This document shows positions 9,904 to 17,795 of a DNA stretch of 64,000 nt, piece after piece. The number at the start of each line of letters is the position of its first letter. The first letter of the stretch is position 1. This DNA is from Micromonospora tulbaghiae (GTDB lineage: Bacteria; Actinomycetota; Actinomycetes; Mycobacteriales; Micromonosporaceae). Location of the stretch: NCBI RefSeq assembly GCF_900091605.1, contig NZ_FMCQ01000001.1, positions 753,860-817,859 on the forward strand, written 5' to 3'. The translations under genes and the position numbers were made by a program. The notes below the pieces were generated by a model. It was not told the origin of the DNA and made no database searches. It saw only the letters and a list, made by a program, of their open reading frames with translations.

Positions 9904-10632
9904 ATGCCACCGGAGATCCTCATCGCCAACGCCTCGGGGACGGTGACCGGCACCGTGACGGTCGCCGAGACCACGGCTCCGGTCCGGTCGGCGGCGGCCG
10001 TCGCCAAGGGCAACCTGGTCTGGATCGTCGCCTCGGCGGCGCTGATCGGCGCGATCCTCTACCTGGAGTCGTTCGACAACCAGCAGGTCAACGAGTCGAT
10101 CAAGAAGTGGGACGAGGCCGCCCGCCTGCTCGGCGCGGACCAGTTCGGCGCGGCCATGGCGGCGGTTCCGCCGGACGCGGCGGAGTGGGACTTCGACGAC
10201 CGGGACGCGTTCGACCTGTTCCTCCGCAAGCTCGGCGCGGAGATCAACTCGCTGGCCGAGGCGTTCGCCGCCAACCGGGACACGCTCACCGCCGCCCGGG
10301 ATGCCTACAACGACGCGATCTCCGGGCTGGCCCAGGCGCTCATGCCGATCCTGGTCGCGGTGATCGCCTCGATCGCGCTCCAGTTCTTTCCCGCCACCAC
10401 CGCGCTGGCCCAGGCCATCGGCATCGTCGGGCTGACCGCCACCGCCGCCGTCCTGGTCCTGGTCTTCGGCGAGATCAGCGCGCTGCTGCACGCGCTGCTG
10501 GCCGCCTTCCACACCGACAACCGGTTCACCTTCGCCGCGGACTCCCGCCCCGGCTGGGCGCCGACCGGCTCGGACCCGGACATCAAGGACATCAAGATCG
10601 ACTGGGTGCGGGACGCCAAGTTCTACGGGTGA
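9904..10632 (+). CDS. Membrane protein of ESX locus, unknown function
   Basis: This 242-residue protein has one transmembrane helix near residues 38-56, a soluble helical middle (about 60-135) resembling a WXG100-type helical pair, then two or three hydrophobic helices at about 140-200 and a short polar tail. It follows the 97-residue gene and is followed 12 bases later by another small membrane protein, so it lies in the eccC transcription run. I do not recognise the family. The helix-loop-helix region between membrane segments could be a membrane-tethered WXG100-like module; this is inference only. Confidence 0.5.
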   Translation: MPPEILIANASGTVTGTVTVAETTAPVRSAAAVAKGNLVWIVASAALIGAILYLESFDNQQVNESIKKWDEAARLLGADQFGAAMAAVPPDAAEWDFDDRDAFDLFLRKLGAEINSLAEAFAANRDTLTAARDAYNDAISGLAQALMPILVAVIASIALQFFPATTALAQAIGIVGLTATAAVLVLVFGEISALLHALLAAFHTDNRFTFAADSRPGWAPTGSDPDIKDIKIDWVRDAKFYG

Positions 10633-10644
10633 CGGGAGCGACGC

Positions 10645-10914
10645 ATGGACACCCTGCTCTTCTCGCTGTTGCTGTACGTCCTGCTGACCATCCCGGTCTT
10701 CGTTGTCCTGATGCTGTTCGCCGCGCTGACCCGCTCGGCGCGGCTGCGGCGGGCCGCCGAGGTGGTGTCGCTGAGCACCTGCGCGGCGCTGCTGGTGCTG
10801 TCGTTCCAGCGCGCGTTCGAGAAGCCGATGCTGTGGGCCGTTGTGGTGCTGCTGGTCGCGGTGCTGGTCTTCGGCGTGTCGACGATCGTCAAATCGTCGC
10901 GCGAACGATCCTGA
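10645..10914 (+). CDS. Small membrane protein of ESX locus
   Basis: This 89-residue protein is mostly hydrophobic, with three predicted helices (about 4-26, 38-53 and 62-81) and a basic C-terminus. It starts with ATG 12 bases after the previous membrane protein, with a GGGAG ribosome site. I recognise no family. Its position as last gene before the WXG100 pair suggests an accessory role in ESX secretion. Confidence 0.5.
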   Translation: MDTLLFSLLLYVLLTIPVFVVLMLFAALTRSARLRRAAEVVSLSTCAALLVLSFQRAFEKPMLWAVVVLLVAVLVFGVSTIVKSSRERS

Positions 10915-10958
10915 GCTCAGAAGGACCGTCCAACTCGTACGGAGAATGCCGGATCGCG

Positions 10959-10987
10959 TTGTCGATTCGGGGCTGTCGGAATACGAC
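10959..10987 (+). promoter_or_regulatory. Candidate promoter for the WXG100 pair
   Basis: TTGTCG (10959-10964) and TACGAC (10982-10987) are 17 bases apart in the 213-base gap before the first WXG100 gene. This resembles a housekeeping actinobacterial promoter and would give a leader of about 130 bases. A separate promoter would let the two substrates be made at higher level than the core channel. Confidence 0.4.
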
Positions 10988-11127
10988 GATGGGACAGGCA
11001 GGGCTGCGCGGGTTGGACATCGTCCGCTACGGTTCGGATGAAGTGTCCGTCGGTGGGGTGTGCACGCCTTGCCGCGGGGGAGGGCGCGGCGGAACCGCCG
11101 CCACAAGATGACGGAAGGGTGTGAAGC

Positions 11128-11436
11128 ATGGCGTTCGAGGTCAGTGCAGCGACTCTGCACACCGCCGCGAGTGACGTGCGGTCCACGCGCAGCGATGTCG
11201 ACGGCGAGCTCAAGAAGCTGTGGAACGTGGTCGACGACCTGGCGATGGCCTGGAAGGGCCAGGCGTCCACGGGCTTCCAGAGCCTGATGACTCGCTGGAA
11301 CGAGGACACTACGAAGCTGCTGACCGCGATGGACAACATCGCGGACCTGCTCGACAAGTCGGGCACCACGCACCAGGTCAACGACGAAGAGCAGCAGCAG
11401 ATGCTGGACAAGTTCCACTCTGCTCTCAACCCGTGA
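11128..11436 (+). CDS. WXG100-family ESX protein (first of pair)
   Basis: This 102-residue helical-hairpin protein has the W-x-G turn as W-K-G at residues 42-44. It is preceded by GAAGGGTG and followed 28 bases later by the second WXG100 gene, the arrangement of esxB/esxA. The C-terminal tail has no tyrosine and therefore no Y-x-x-x-D/E signal, so it probably depends on its partner for recognition by EccC. By signal logic it is the ESAT-6-like subunit although it comes first. Confidence 0.88.
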   Translation: MAFEVSAATLHTAASDVRSTRSDVDGELKKLWNVVDDLAMAWKGQASTGFQSLMTRWNEDTTKLLTAMDNIADLLDKSGTTHQVNDEEQQQMLDKFHSALNP

Positions 11437-11464
11437 TCCGCGAAGACAGGCAGAGGAGGAATCG

Positions 11465-11746
11465 ATGAGCATCAAGGTTGATTACGCTGTTCTGGAGAGC
11501 AGCAACCAGCAGATGCAGGCCATCTCGCGGACCATCGACGAGAAGCTGGACACGCTGCGGGCGATGCTGACCAAGCTCGAGTGGGAGGGCCAGGACCGGG
11601 CCGCCTACCAGCAGCACCAGGCCCAGTGGGACGCCGCCGTGCGGGACATCAACAAGGTCCTGAACGAGATCGGTGGTGCCGTGGGCATCGCGCGCGAGAA
11701 CTACATGACCACGGAGATGAGCAACTCCAAGGTCTGGGGCAACTGA
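11465..11746 (+). CDS. WXG100-family ESX protein with YxxxE export signal
   Basis: This 93-residue protein has W-E-G at residues 40-42 and a C-terminal Y-M-T-T-E (80-84), which fits the Y-x-x-x-D/E type VII signal recognised by EccC. It should form a 1:1 heterodimer with the preceding 102-residue protein. The signal makes it functionally the CFP-10/EsxB-like member, reversing the usual gene order. AGGAGG precedes the ATG. A strong hairpin terminator follows. Confidence 0.9.
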   Translation: MSIKVDYAVLESSNQQMQAISRTIDEKLDTLRAMLTKLEWEGQDRAAYQQHQAQWDAAVRDINKVLNEIGGAVGIARENYMTTEMSNSKVWGN

Positions 11747-11764
11747 CCTCGGACCGGTCCACAG

Positions 11765-11797
11765 CGGCTCCGCTCCGGCTCGTGCCGGGCGGAGCCG
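11765..11797. terminator. Nested hairpin terminator between WXG100 pair and mycP
   Basis: CGGCTCCGC (11765-11773) pairs with GCGGAGCCG (11789-11797), and inside it CCGGC pairs with GCCGG around a TCGT loop. A short T-rich stretch follows on the plus strand. It lies between two convergent genes and could serve both. Confidence 0.7.
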
Positions 11798-11806
11798 TCG
11801 TGTTTG

Positions 11807-13045
11807 TCAGGCGTCCTGCGGGACGTCGCGCCGGCCGGGACGCCACCCGCGCCGGCGTCCGCGTACCAGGATCGGGCGCAGTGTCAGCAGGACGCCGGCC
11901 AGCAGCGCGCCGACGACAGCGACCCAGATCGCGACGGTGCGCTGCCAGGCCAGCGGGTCGGCCGGCGGCGCCGGTGGCGGCATCGCGCCCAGCGGCGGGT
12001 CGTTCCGGGTGCCCAGCAGGCTGGTGACCGCCCGGTACGGGTTGACCATCCCGTAGCCGACGTCGGCGTTGTGCCCGTCGGGCGGGTTGTCCGCGGTACG
12101 GGTCAGCCGGTAGGCGACCTCGTCGGCGCTGATGTCCGGGTGTGCGGCCCGCACCAGCGCGGCCACCCCGGAGACGTACGCGGTGGCGAAGCTCGTCCCG
12201 CCCTGCGGCTCGGCCCGGTATCCCGGTCCCTGCGGCGCGGGCCCGACGATGTTCAGGCCGGGTCCGGCGATGTCCACATAGTCCCCGCTGACCGAGCTGC
12301 CGACGTGCCCGCCCTGCTCGTCGATCCCGGCGACGGCGACGACACCGTCGTACGCCGCCGGATAGGCCGGCCGGTCCTCCCGGTTCTCCTGCCGGTTGCC
12401 GGCGGAGGCGACGACCACCACGTCCTTGCCGAGCGCGTACTGCACCGCGGACTTCAGCGCCGGGTCGTCGAGCGTGACCAGGGACAGGTTGATCACGTCG
12501 GCGTCGTGGTCGACCGCCCAGCGGATCGCCTTGCCGATCTCGGCCGGCACGTCCGGGTCGAAGTTCTCCTTGTTCTCGGCCAGCACCCGCAGCGGCAGGA
12601 TCTTCGCCTCCGGCGCGATGCCGGTGTACGGCGAGCCGGTGCCCTCCCGGCCGGCGATGATGCCCGCGACCATGGTGCCGTGGCCGACCAGGTCGCACTG
12701 CCCCTTCAGGCGTACGAGCTGGTTGAAGTCCTCACCCGGCAGCACCCGTCCGCGCAGCAGGGGATGGGTGGGCGAGACCCCGGAGTCGATCACGGCGATG
12801 GTGATCCCCGCGCCCTTGCCCAGCCGCCACGCGGCGGCCGGGTCGAGGCGGCTCAGCGCCCAGGGCACCTCGGTGGGCGCGGGACCGCCGCCCGGGCCGC
12901 ACTTCGGGGCGGCCTGCGCGGGCGCGGGCACCGCCAGCGCGCCGCCGAGCAGGGCGGTCACCGCTGCTCCGGAGAGGACGGACCTGATCCGGTGTCCGGC
13001 CCGGACGCGTCCCGTGGTCGCGCCCGGCCGCAAGCTGTCGCGCAC
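11807..13045 (-). CDS. mycP: Mycosin-family subtilisin protease MycP
   Basis: This 412-residue protein is an S8 serine protease with a signal peptide (about 1-46), a catalytic triad D87 (V-I-D-S-G), H122 (G-H-G-T) and S285 (G-G-T-S-F-A), oxyanion N217 (S-A-G-N), and a C-terminal transmembrane helix (about 365-390) followed by a basic tail. This is the layout of mycosins, membrane-anchored proteases that stabilise the ESX channel and process substrates. It is convergent with the WXG100 genes and closes the ESX locus on the right. Confidence 0.94.
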   Translation of the reverse strand: MRDSLRPGATTGRVRAGHRIRSVLSGAAVTALLGGALAVPAPAQAAPKCGPGGGPAPTEVPWALSRLDPAAAWRLGKGAGITIAVIDSGVSPTHPLLRGRVLPGEDFNQLVRLKGQCDLVGHGTMVAGIIAGREGTGSPYTGIAPEAKILPLRVLAENKENFDPDVPAEIGKAIRWAVDHDADVINLSLVTLDDPALKSAVQYALGKDVVVVASAGNRQENREDRPAYPAAYDGVVAVAGIDEQGGHVGSSVSGDYVDIAGPGLNIVGPAPQGPGYRAEPQGGTSFATAYVSGVAALVRAAHPDISADEVAYRLTRTADNPPDGHNADVGYGMVNPYRAVTSLLGTRNDPPLGAMPPPAPPADPLAWQRTVAIWVAVVGALLAGVLLTLRPILVRGRRRGWRPGRRDVPQDA

Positions 13046-13102
13046 GCGCTGAGATTACCCGCCGCACCCGCCCGCGCGCGGCACACGTGTGCCCGGCCCG
13101 GG

Positions 13103-13444
13103 TCACCTGTCGGCGGTGGCGTCCCCGGCCGGCTCGGCGGCGAAGAGGGCGAGCAGGGCGCCGACCTGCTGGTCGGCCTCGGCCGGGTGCCGGAAACGGC
13201 CCTTCGGGTTGATCGTGTACTCGTTGCGCCGTCCCACCCGTGTACGCCGCAGGTAGCCCCCGGCCTCCAGGTCGGCGACGATGGCCTGGGCCGCCCGTTC
13301 GGTCACGCCGACCTCGTCGGCCACGTCGCGCAGCCGGGCGGTGGGGTTGCGCGCGATAGCCAGCAGCACATGGCCGTGGTTGGTGAGGAAGGTCCAGTTA
13401 CGGCGGCTCCCGTCCTCAACTGGTGTGGTCGCCATGGTGGCCAT
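13103..13444 (-). CDS. Winged-helix transcriptional regulator (MarR-like)
   Basis: About 113 residues from the ATG at 13444; a second ATG at 13435 is also possible. Residues 14-75 form a winged-helix domain (H-V-L-L-A-I-A-R-N-P then a recognition helix in E-R-A-A-Q-A-I-V-A-D-L-E-A-G-G-Y-L). It is a single-domain MarR/ArsR-like repressor without an obvious ligand domain. It lies 57 bases upstream of mycP on the same strand and is divergent from the carbonic anhydrase gene, its most likely target. Confidence 0.75.
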   Translation of the reverse strand: MATMATTPVEDGSRRNWTFLTNHGHVLLAIARNPTARLRDVADEVGVTERAAQAIVADLEAGGYLRRTRVGRRNEYTINPKGRFRHPAEADQQVGALLALFAAEPAGDATADR

Positions 13445-13610
13445 GCTATGGCCACCGCCGCCCTCGGCCGAATCGGCGCGGGCCGAGGCGAGCGGCAACG
13501 GGAAAGTATGAAATGCGTATCACGAATCTTGACGGGCCCCGAGGTGCGTGTGACCGTGGGTCGCGAGGCCGTTAGGCCTGGTGGTTCCCCAGGTAGACGA
13601 GGTGAGGAAC

Positions 13611-14264
13611 ATGACGCCGAGCACCCCGGAGCAGGCACTGGCCGAACTGCGTGCCGGTAACCACCGGTTCGTCACCGGAGCCCCGCAGCATCCGAACCAG
13701 GACGCCGGGCACCGGACGGCGGTCGCCGACGGTCAGCATCCCTTCGCGGTGATCGTCGGCTGCTCCGACTCGCGGCTCGCCGCCGAGATCATCTTCGATC
13801 GCGGTCTCGGTGACCTCTTCGTGGTGCGTACGGCCGGGCACACCGCCGGGCCGGAGGTGCTCGGCAGCGTCGAGTACGCCGTCACCGTGCTCGGCACGCC
13901 GCTCGTGGTGGTGCTCGGGCACGACTCGTGCGGCGCGGTCCAGGCCGCCCGCGAGGGGTTCCGGACCGGCGCCGCCCTGGTCGGGCACCTGGGCGCGGTG
14001 GTGGACGCGGTCTCGCCCAGCCTGCTGCGCGCCTCCCGCCAGGGCGTCGACGACCTCGACGGCATCATCGACGTGCACATCGCGCAGACCGTCGAGACGC
14101 TGCTGGCCCGCTCCGCCGTGCTGGCCGAGCGGGTGGCGGCCGGGCGGTGCACGGTGGTGGGCATGTCGTACCGGCTCGCCGGCGGCGAGGTGCGGACCGT
14201 GGCGCAGGCCCCGGCTCCGCTGCCCGCTCCGGCGGCGCCCGCCGACCCGGCGCTGGCCGGCTGA
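13611..14264 (+). CDS. Beta-class carbonic anhydrase
   Basis: This 217-residue protein interconverts CO2 and bicarbonate. The beta-CA zinc ligands are C51, H104 and C107 (C-S-D-S-R at 51-55 and H-D-S-C-G-A-V at 104-110), with D53 and R55 forming the catalytic dyad. The ATG at 13611 is chosen because GAGGTGAGG sits just upstream; an earlier in-frame start would add ten residues with no clear site. No signal peptide is present, so it is cytoplasmic. A hairpin terminator follows directly. Confidence 0.93.
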   Translation: MTPSTPEQALAELRAGNHRFVTGAPQHPNQDAGHRTAVADGQHPFAVIVGCSDSRLAAEIIFDRGLGDLFVVRTAGHTAGPEVLGSVEYAVTVLGTPLVVVLGHDSCGAVQAAREGFRTGAALVGHLGAVVDAVSPSLLRASRQGVDDLDGIIDVHIAQTVETLLARSAVLAERVAAGRCTVVGMSYRLAGGEVRTVAQAPAPLPAPAAPADPALAG

Positions 14265-14281
14265 CCGGTAGGGAAGACGAA

Positions 14282-14311
14282 AAAGGGGGCCGCCCGAGGA
14301 CGGCCCCCTTT
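14282..14311. terminator. Bidirectional rho-independent terminator
   Basis: AAAGGGGGCCG (14282-14292) pairs perfectly with CGGCCCCCTTT (14301-14311) around an 8-base loop. A-rich and T-rich flanks on both sides make it able to end both the carbonic anhydrase gene and the convergent secreted-protein gene. Confidence 0.88.
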
Positions 14312-14324
14312 CGCTGTGTCCCGG

Positions 14325-15353
14325 TCAGAGCAGCGACATGTGGACGTGGTCGGTGTGGTTCGACGGTCCGCTGTACGAACTCCAGCCGGTGGCCGGGAAC
14401 CAGATCTGCCGGTTCCAGATGACGTAGTAGATGCCCAGCCGGTCGGCGTTGCGGATGAGGAAGGCGGCGACCTCGTTGCCGTACCGGCGGGTGTCGTTGT
14501 TGTGCCAGGGCGCGAAGCCGCTGTTCTGGAGCGACCAGTCGCACGCCTTGCCCTTGGGGTGCTCCCACGGCCCGCCGGACCGGTAGCAGCCCACGAAGCG
14601 CTTGAAGCCCGCGCGCCGGACCTCCTTGTACGCGTGCAGCGTGCGCGGGGTGACGCAGCCCGAGGTGGTCGGGTCGTCCTCGCTGCACGACTCGGCCTTC
14701 CATCCGCCGTCGGCGGTGCGGCCGGGGGCGATCTTGGCGACCGGTGAGGTGGCGGAGACCAGGCCGCCGGTGAAGCCGAGACCGCCGACGAGCTTCAGCG
14801 CGCGCTCGGCCTGCACCTTCTCGCGCTCCATCGCGTTCTTCTGCTTCTCCTGCTCGCGCACCTCGGCGTCGAGCGCGATCTTGGCCTGCTCGGCGCGGGT
14901 CTTGACCGCGTTGATGGCGGCCAGGCGCTGCGCGTTGAGGAGGTTCAGCTCGTCCAGGGCGTTGACCCGGCGGACGAACGAGTCGGGCGAGTTGCTCTCC
15001 AGCAGCATCGCCATGGCGCCCATCCGGCCGGTCCGGTAGGACTGGGCGGCGAGCTGGTTGACCTGAGGGCTGAGCGCTTCGAGTTCGGCCTGTGCCGTCT
15101 TCACCTCGGCCGCCAGCCGCCGCTGGCGGTCCTGCGACTTGGCGAGCTTCGCCTTGGCCTGGAGGAAGTTCCGGTTGGCGGCGTCGATCGCCTCGGTGAT
15201 GAGTGGCGGTTCGCCGTCCTCCTCGTGTCCCGAGGGAGTGCCGGGGGCCGCCGCGGTGGGGGCCGCGGTCGCCGGGGTCGGCCCGGCCAGCACGGCCAGC
15301 GAGGCCAGCACGGCCACCACGGGTGTCAGCCAGCGGCGCAGGGGTGCCGTCAC
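14325..15353 (-). CDS. Secreted coiled-coil protein with C-terminal peptidase-like domain
   Basis: This 342-residue exported protein has a signal peptide (about 1-30), a long coiled coil (about 50-185, rich in Lys/Glu/Gln) and a C-terminal globular domain (about 225-342) with cysteines and H-x-H (D-H-V-H-M near the end), resembling the ARB_07466-type domain of actinobacterial cell-wall proteins. The coiled coil plus C-terminal domain recalls RipA-like and FtsX-partner hydrolases. Its long 5' leader holds a c-di-AMP riboswitch, which in actinobacteria typically controls cell-wall remodelling genes. The catalytic activity is not certain. GTG start. Confidence 0.8.
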   Translation of the reverse strand: MTAPLRRWLTPVVAVLASLAVLAGPTPATAAPTAAAPGTPSGHEEDGEPPLITEAIDAANRNFLQAKAKLAKSQDRQRRLAAEVKTAQAELEALSPQVNQLAAQSYRTGRMGAMAMLLESNSPDSFVRRVNALDELNLLNAQRLAAINAVKTRAEQAKIALDAEVREQEKQKNAMEREKVQAERALKLVGGLGFTGGLVSATSPVAKIAPGRTADGGWKAESCSEDDPTTSGCVTPRTLHAYKEVRRAGFKRFVGCYRSGGPWEHPKGKACDWSLQNSGFAPWHNNDTRRYGNEVAAFLIRNADRLGIYYVIWNRQIWFPATGWSSYSGPSNHTDHVHMSLL

Positions 15354-15375
15354 AGTGTTCCCTTCCGTCGGCCGC

Positions 15376-15535
15376 CGACCGGGTTAGCTGACGGGTTCGG
15401 GACGGAAGTGGCCCCTACCGCTGTTGCGGATTCACCCCATGTACCTGGTTCCCCGGCTCGCCCGCGGGCGATTGGGCGGCGGCACCGCTGGCGCCGGTGC
15501 GCGCCTTCGGCGGTGACCGGCAGCGAGGTTACCTG
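15376..15535 (-). promoter_or_regulatory. c-di-AMP riboswitch (ydaO/yuaA class)
   Basis: Read on the minus strand, this leader contains the conserved blocks of the ydaO-type riboswitch in order: GGTCACCGCCGAAGG, GGGGAACC, GGGGTGAATCC, GGTAGGG and GAACCCGTCAGCTAACC. The last block is the hallmark of the class. It ends about 25 bases before the start of the secreted coiled-coil protein. Ligand binding by this class usually switches expression off. Boundaries are approximate. Confidence 0.9.
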
Positions 15536-15642
15536 ACAGCACTCCTGAGGATCTACGTCCGGAAGCCGACCAATAGCGAGATTTCGCCGTGGCGCACCGT
15601 GACCAGCGTCGCGTTTGAAATCGATGGTCACGCTGCGGAGTG

Positions 15643-16917
15643 TCACCATGCGGCCTCCGTACTCTTCCCGCCGCCGAGCGCCTCCAGCGCGTCGTCCCGT
15701 CCGGCCGGCGGTCGGGCCGCGGGCGCCGCCGGCTCCGCGCCGCGCGAGCGCCGTCCGGCGGTCGTCACGATCGCGGCCAGTCCGGTCGTCAGCGGTACGG
15801 CGGCGATCAGGCCGAGCGTGGCCACCGCGCTGCGGACGATCTCCTGGGCGAGGAACTCGCTCGTCAGGATCTCGCTCACCGGGCGGGAGTCCGCGACCAG
15901 TAGGAGCAGCAGCGGCAGCGAGGCACCCGCGTACGCCAGCACGATGGTGTTGACGGTGGACGCGATGTGGGCCCGGCCGACCCGGGTGGCCGCCCGGTAG
16001 AGCTGCCGCCGGGACAGCCCCGGGTTGGCGTGCGCCAGTTCGGTGACGGTGGCCGCCTGGGTGACTGTGACGTCGTCCAGCACGCCCAGCGAGCCGATGA
16101 TGATGCCGGCCAGCAGCAGGCCGTGCAGGTCCACGTCGCCCTGGAACATGGACAGCGTGGTGGCGTCCTCGCTGCCGAATCCGGTCAGGTGGGTGGCGGA
16201 CGTGGCGAGCAGGCCGAGCACGCCGGTGACCACCAGGCTGCCGAGCGTGCCGAGCACCGCCACCGACGTCTGCGCCGTGATCCCGTGGGTCAGGTAGAGC
16301 ACCACGAACATGATCAACGCGGCGCCCACGATCGCCACCAGCAGCGGGGGCTGGCCGGCGCCGATGCCCGGCAGCACGAAGCCGAGCAGGATGGCGAAGC
16401 TGGCCACCAGGCCGCCGAGCGCGGCGAGCCCGCGCCAGCGGCCGAACGCCACGATCGCGGCGGCGAAGAGCACCATCAGCCAGATCAGCGGCGTACCGCG
16501 CTGGTGTTCGGCGATGTTGTAGGACTTCACCGCCGGATCGGCGGGGTCGGTCAGCTCGACCAGGACGACCTCGTCGCCGACCGCGACCCGGGGCGCGCCC
16601 GGCCCGGCCGGGATCGGCGTCTCGACCTGCCGGCCCGCGTCCGGGCCCTGCTCGGCGGTGACGGTCACCGTGCCGCAGGGCCCACCTCCACCGTCCGGGG
16701 CCTCCGGGGTCGGGGGGCAGGGCTCGGTGACCACCCGGGTCACGGTGCCGTGGTAGCGGGGGACGTCCGCACCGCCGACCGGCTCCCGGTCCTGCCGGGG
16801 CCAGAGCACCAGCGCCGCGATCACGGTGATCACGAACAGCGGCACCACCACGGCGACGAGCAGCCGTCGTACGCCCGGCGGCGTGGGTGGTGCGGGGTGG
16901 GTGTGGTCGGCACCCAT
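15643..16917 (-). CDS. YibE/F family membrane protein
   Basis: This 424-residue protein has an N-terminal transmembrane helix (about 18-38), an extracytoplasmic beta-rich region (about 55-135) and then seven or eight transmembrane helices, the architecture of the YibE/F family. The family is widespread in Gram-positive bacteria but has no firmly established biochemical role; transport or membrane quality control has been suggested. Conserved features seen include the loop G-S-L-G-V-L-D-D-V-T-V-T-Q. It is read after the SHOCT gene on the same strand, but 163 bases separate them. Confidence 0.85.
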   Translation of the reverse strand: MGADHTHPAPPTPPGVRRLLVAVVVPLFVITVIAALVLWPRQDREPVGGADVPRYHGTVTRVVTEPCPPTPEAPDGGGGPCGTVTVTAEQGPDAGRQVETPIPAGPGAPRVAVGDEVVLVELTDPADPAVKSYNIAEHQRGTPLIWLMVLFAAAIVAFGRWRGLAALGGLVASFAILLGFVLPGIGAGQPPLLVAIVGAALIMFVVLYLTHGITAQTSVAVLGTLGSLVVTGVLGLLATSATHLTGFGSEDATTLSMFQGDVDLHGLLLAGIIIGSLGVLDDVTVTQAATVTELAHANPGLSRRQLYRAATRVGRAHIASTVNTIVLAYAGASLPLLLLLVADSRPVSEILTSEFLAQEIVRSAVATLGLIAAVPLTTGLAAIVTTAGRRSRGAEPAAPAARPPAGRDDALEALGGGKSTEAAW

Positions 16918-17080
16918 GGCGTCTCTCCCAACGGTCGCGGCGACGCCTGGTCCGCCGGGCCGGTCTGGTCACCCGGCCGGCGCGGACGTGTCGTCCACGT
17001 CCGGGGCGTCGCCCGGCCATGGTAGGCAGCCCGGCCGGGCGCTCCCGGACACCGTGGCCGGTGACGCGCGCCCGCGCGGA

Positions 17081-17290
17081 TCAGGCCAGGCCCGCCCGGC
17101 GTCGCCGGTACTCGTCCTCGTCGATCTCGCCGCGGGCGTACCGCTCGTCGAGGATGCGCCGGGCCGTCGTCGGGCCCAGGTACTGCGGGCCGGTCCACCG
17201 CACGGCCGCCCAGACGAGCCCCGCCAGCACCGCGAGCACCAGCAGGGACCAGATCCACATCCAGCCCATCATCGGGCTCTGCCACATCAT
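17081..17290 (-). CDS. SHOCT-domain small membrane protein
   Basis: This 69-residue protein has a Met/Trp-rich start (M-M-W-Q-S-P-M-M-G-W-M-W), one transmembrane helix (about 12-33) and a C-terminal SHOCT motif (L-D-E-R-Y-A-R-G-E-I-D-E-D-E-Y). SHOCT modules are short oligomerisation or tethering segments. The Met-rich extracellular end is what one would expect of a copper-contacting peptide, and the gene lies next to csoR, but metal binding here is inference. Confidence 0.85.
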   Translation of the reverse strand: MMWQSPMMGWMWIWSLLVLAVLAGLVWAAVRWTGPQYLGPTTARRILDERYARGEIDEDEYRRRRAGLA

Positions 17291-17415
17291 CGGGCCGCCC
17301 TCCGTCCGTCACCGCGGGTCCGCCGGTCCGGCCTGCCCGCCACTTCGACGGTACGTCCGCCCGGTCGCGTCGGCGCGGGTCGATGTGCCCTGCTCCGAGG
17401 GTCGGAGGTCCCCGC

Positions 17416-17715
17416 TCAGCCGCGCTTCATCAGGCGGCCGACGGCGGCCATCATCTCGGTCGCCATCTCGTCGGCCCGGCCCTCGGCGGCGCCCTCGTGC
17501 ATGCAGTGCCGGGCGTGGCCGTCGAGCAGGCCCAGGCCGACCTTGTCCAGCGCCGCCTGGATGGCCGAGATCTGGGTCAGCACGTCGATGCAGTAGCGGT
17601 CGTCCTCGACCATCTTCTCGATGCCACGGACCTGGCCCTCGATTCGGCGGAGCCGGGCGAGGAGTTGGTCCTTGCTGGCGGTGTAGCCCCGGGTCGGGCT
17701 GGACGGCGCGGTCAT
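17416..17715 (-). CDS. csoR: Copper-sensing repressor CsoR
   Basis: This 99-residue all-helical repressor has the three Cu(I) ligands of CsoR: C42, H67 and C71, with the same 25- and 4-residue spacing as Mycobacterium tuberculosis CsoR (C36/H61/C65). Copper binding releases it from DNA. It is divergent from the copZ/copA genes, and two near-perfect G-tract palindromes of the CsoR operator type lie between them, so it should control both itself and the copper genes. RcnR/FrmR homologues use other ligands, so copper is the best call. Confidence 0.93.
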   Translation of the reverse strand: MTAPSSPTRGYTASKDQLLARLRRIEGQVRGIEKMVEDDRYCIDVLTQISAIQAALDKVGLGLLDGHARHCMHEGAAEGRADEMATEMMAAVGRLMKRG

Positions 17716-17730
17716 GAAACCGAGGATACC

Positions 17731-17747
17731 GTACCCCTCGGGGGTAT
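17731..17747. promoter_or_regulatory. CsoR operator 1
   Basis: GTACCCCTCGGGGGTAT is a near-palindrome of the CsoR-type G-tract operator, 16 bases upstream of the csoR start and so placed for autoregulation. Confidence 0.85.
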
Positions 17748-17762
17748 GCTAACGTTCGAGAC

Positions 17763-17779
17763 GTACCCCTAGGGGGTAT
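17763..17779. promoter_or_regulatory. CsoR operator 2
   Basis: GTACCCCTAGGGGGTAT is a second near-identical operator, 32 bases (three helical turns) from the first and 17 bases before copZ. Same-face spacing would allow cooperative binding of two CsoR tetramers. Confidence 0.85.
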
Positions 17780-17795
17780 CAGATCGGAGGGCGAG

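Noticed and set aside
4911..10013. 1700-codon open frame on the minus strand
   Set aside because: It is antisense to eccC and neighbours, is rich in Arg/Gln/His/Val as expected of a GC-rich shadow frame, and has no domain; eccC is clearly the real gene.
16984..17002. GGACGTG/CACGTCC hairpin between the SHOCT and yibE genes
   Set aside because: Short arms, no T-tract and no placement advantage; could be chance in GC-rich DNA.
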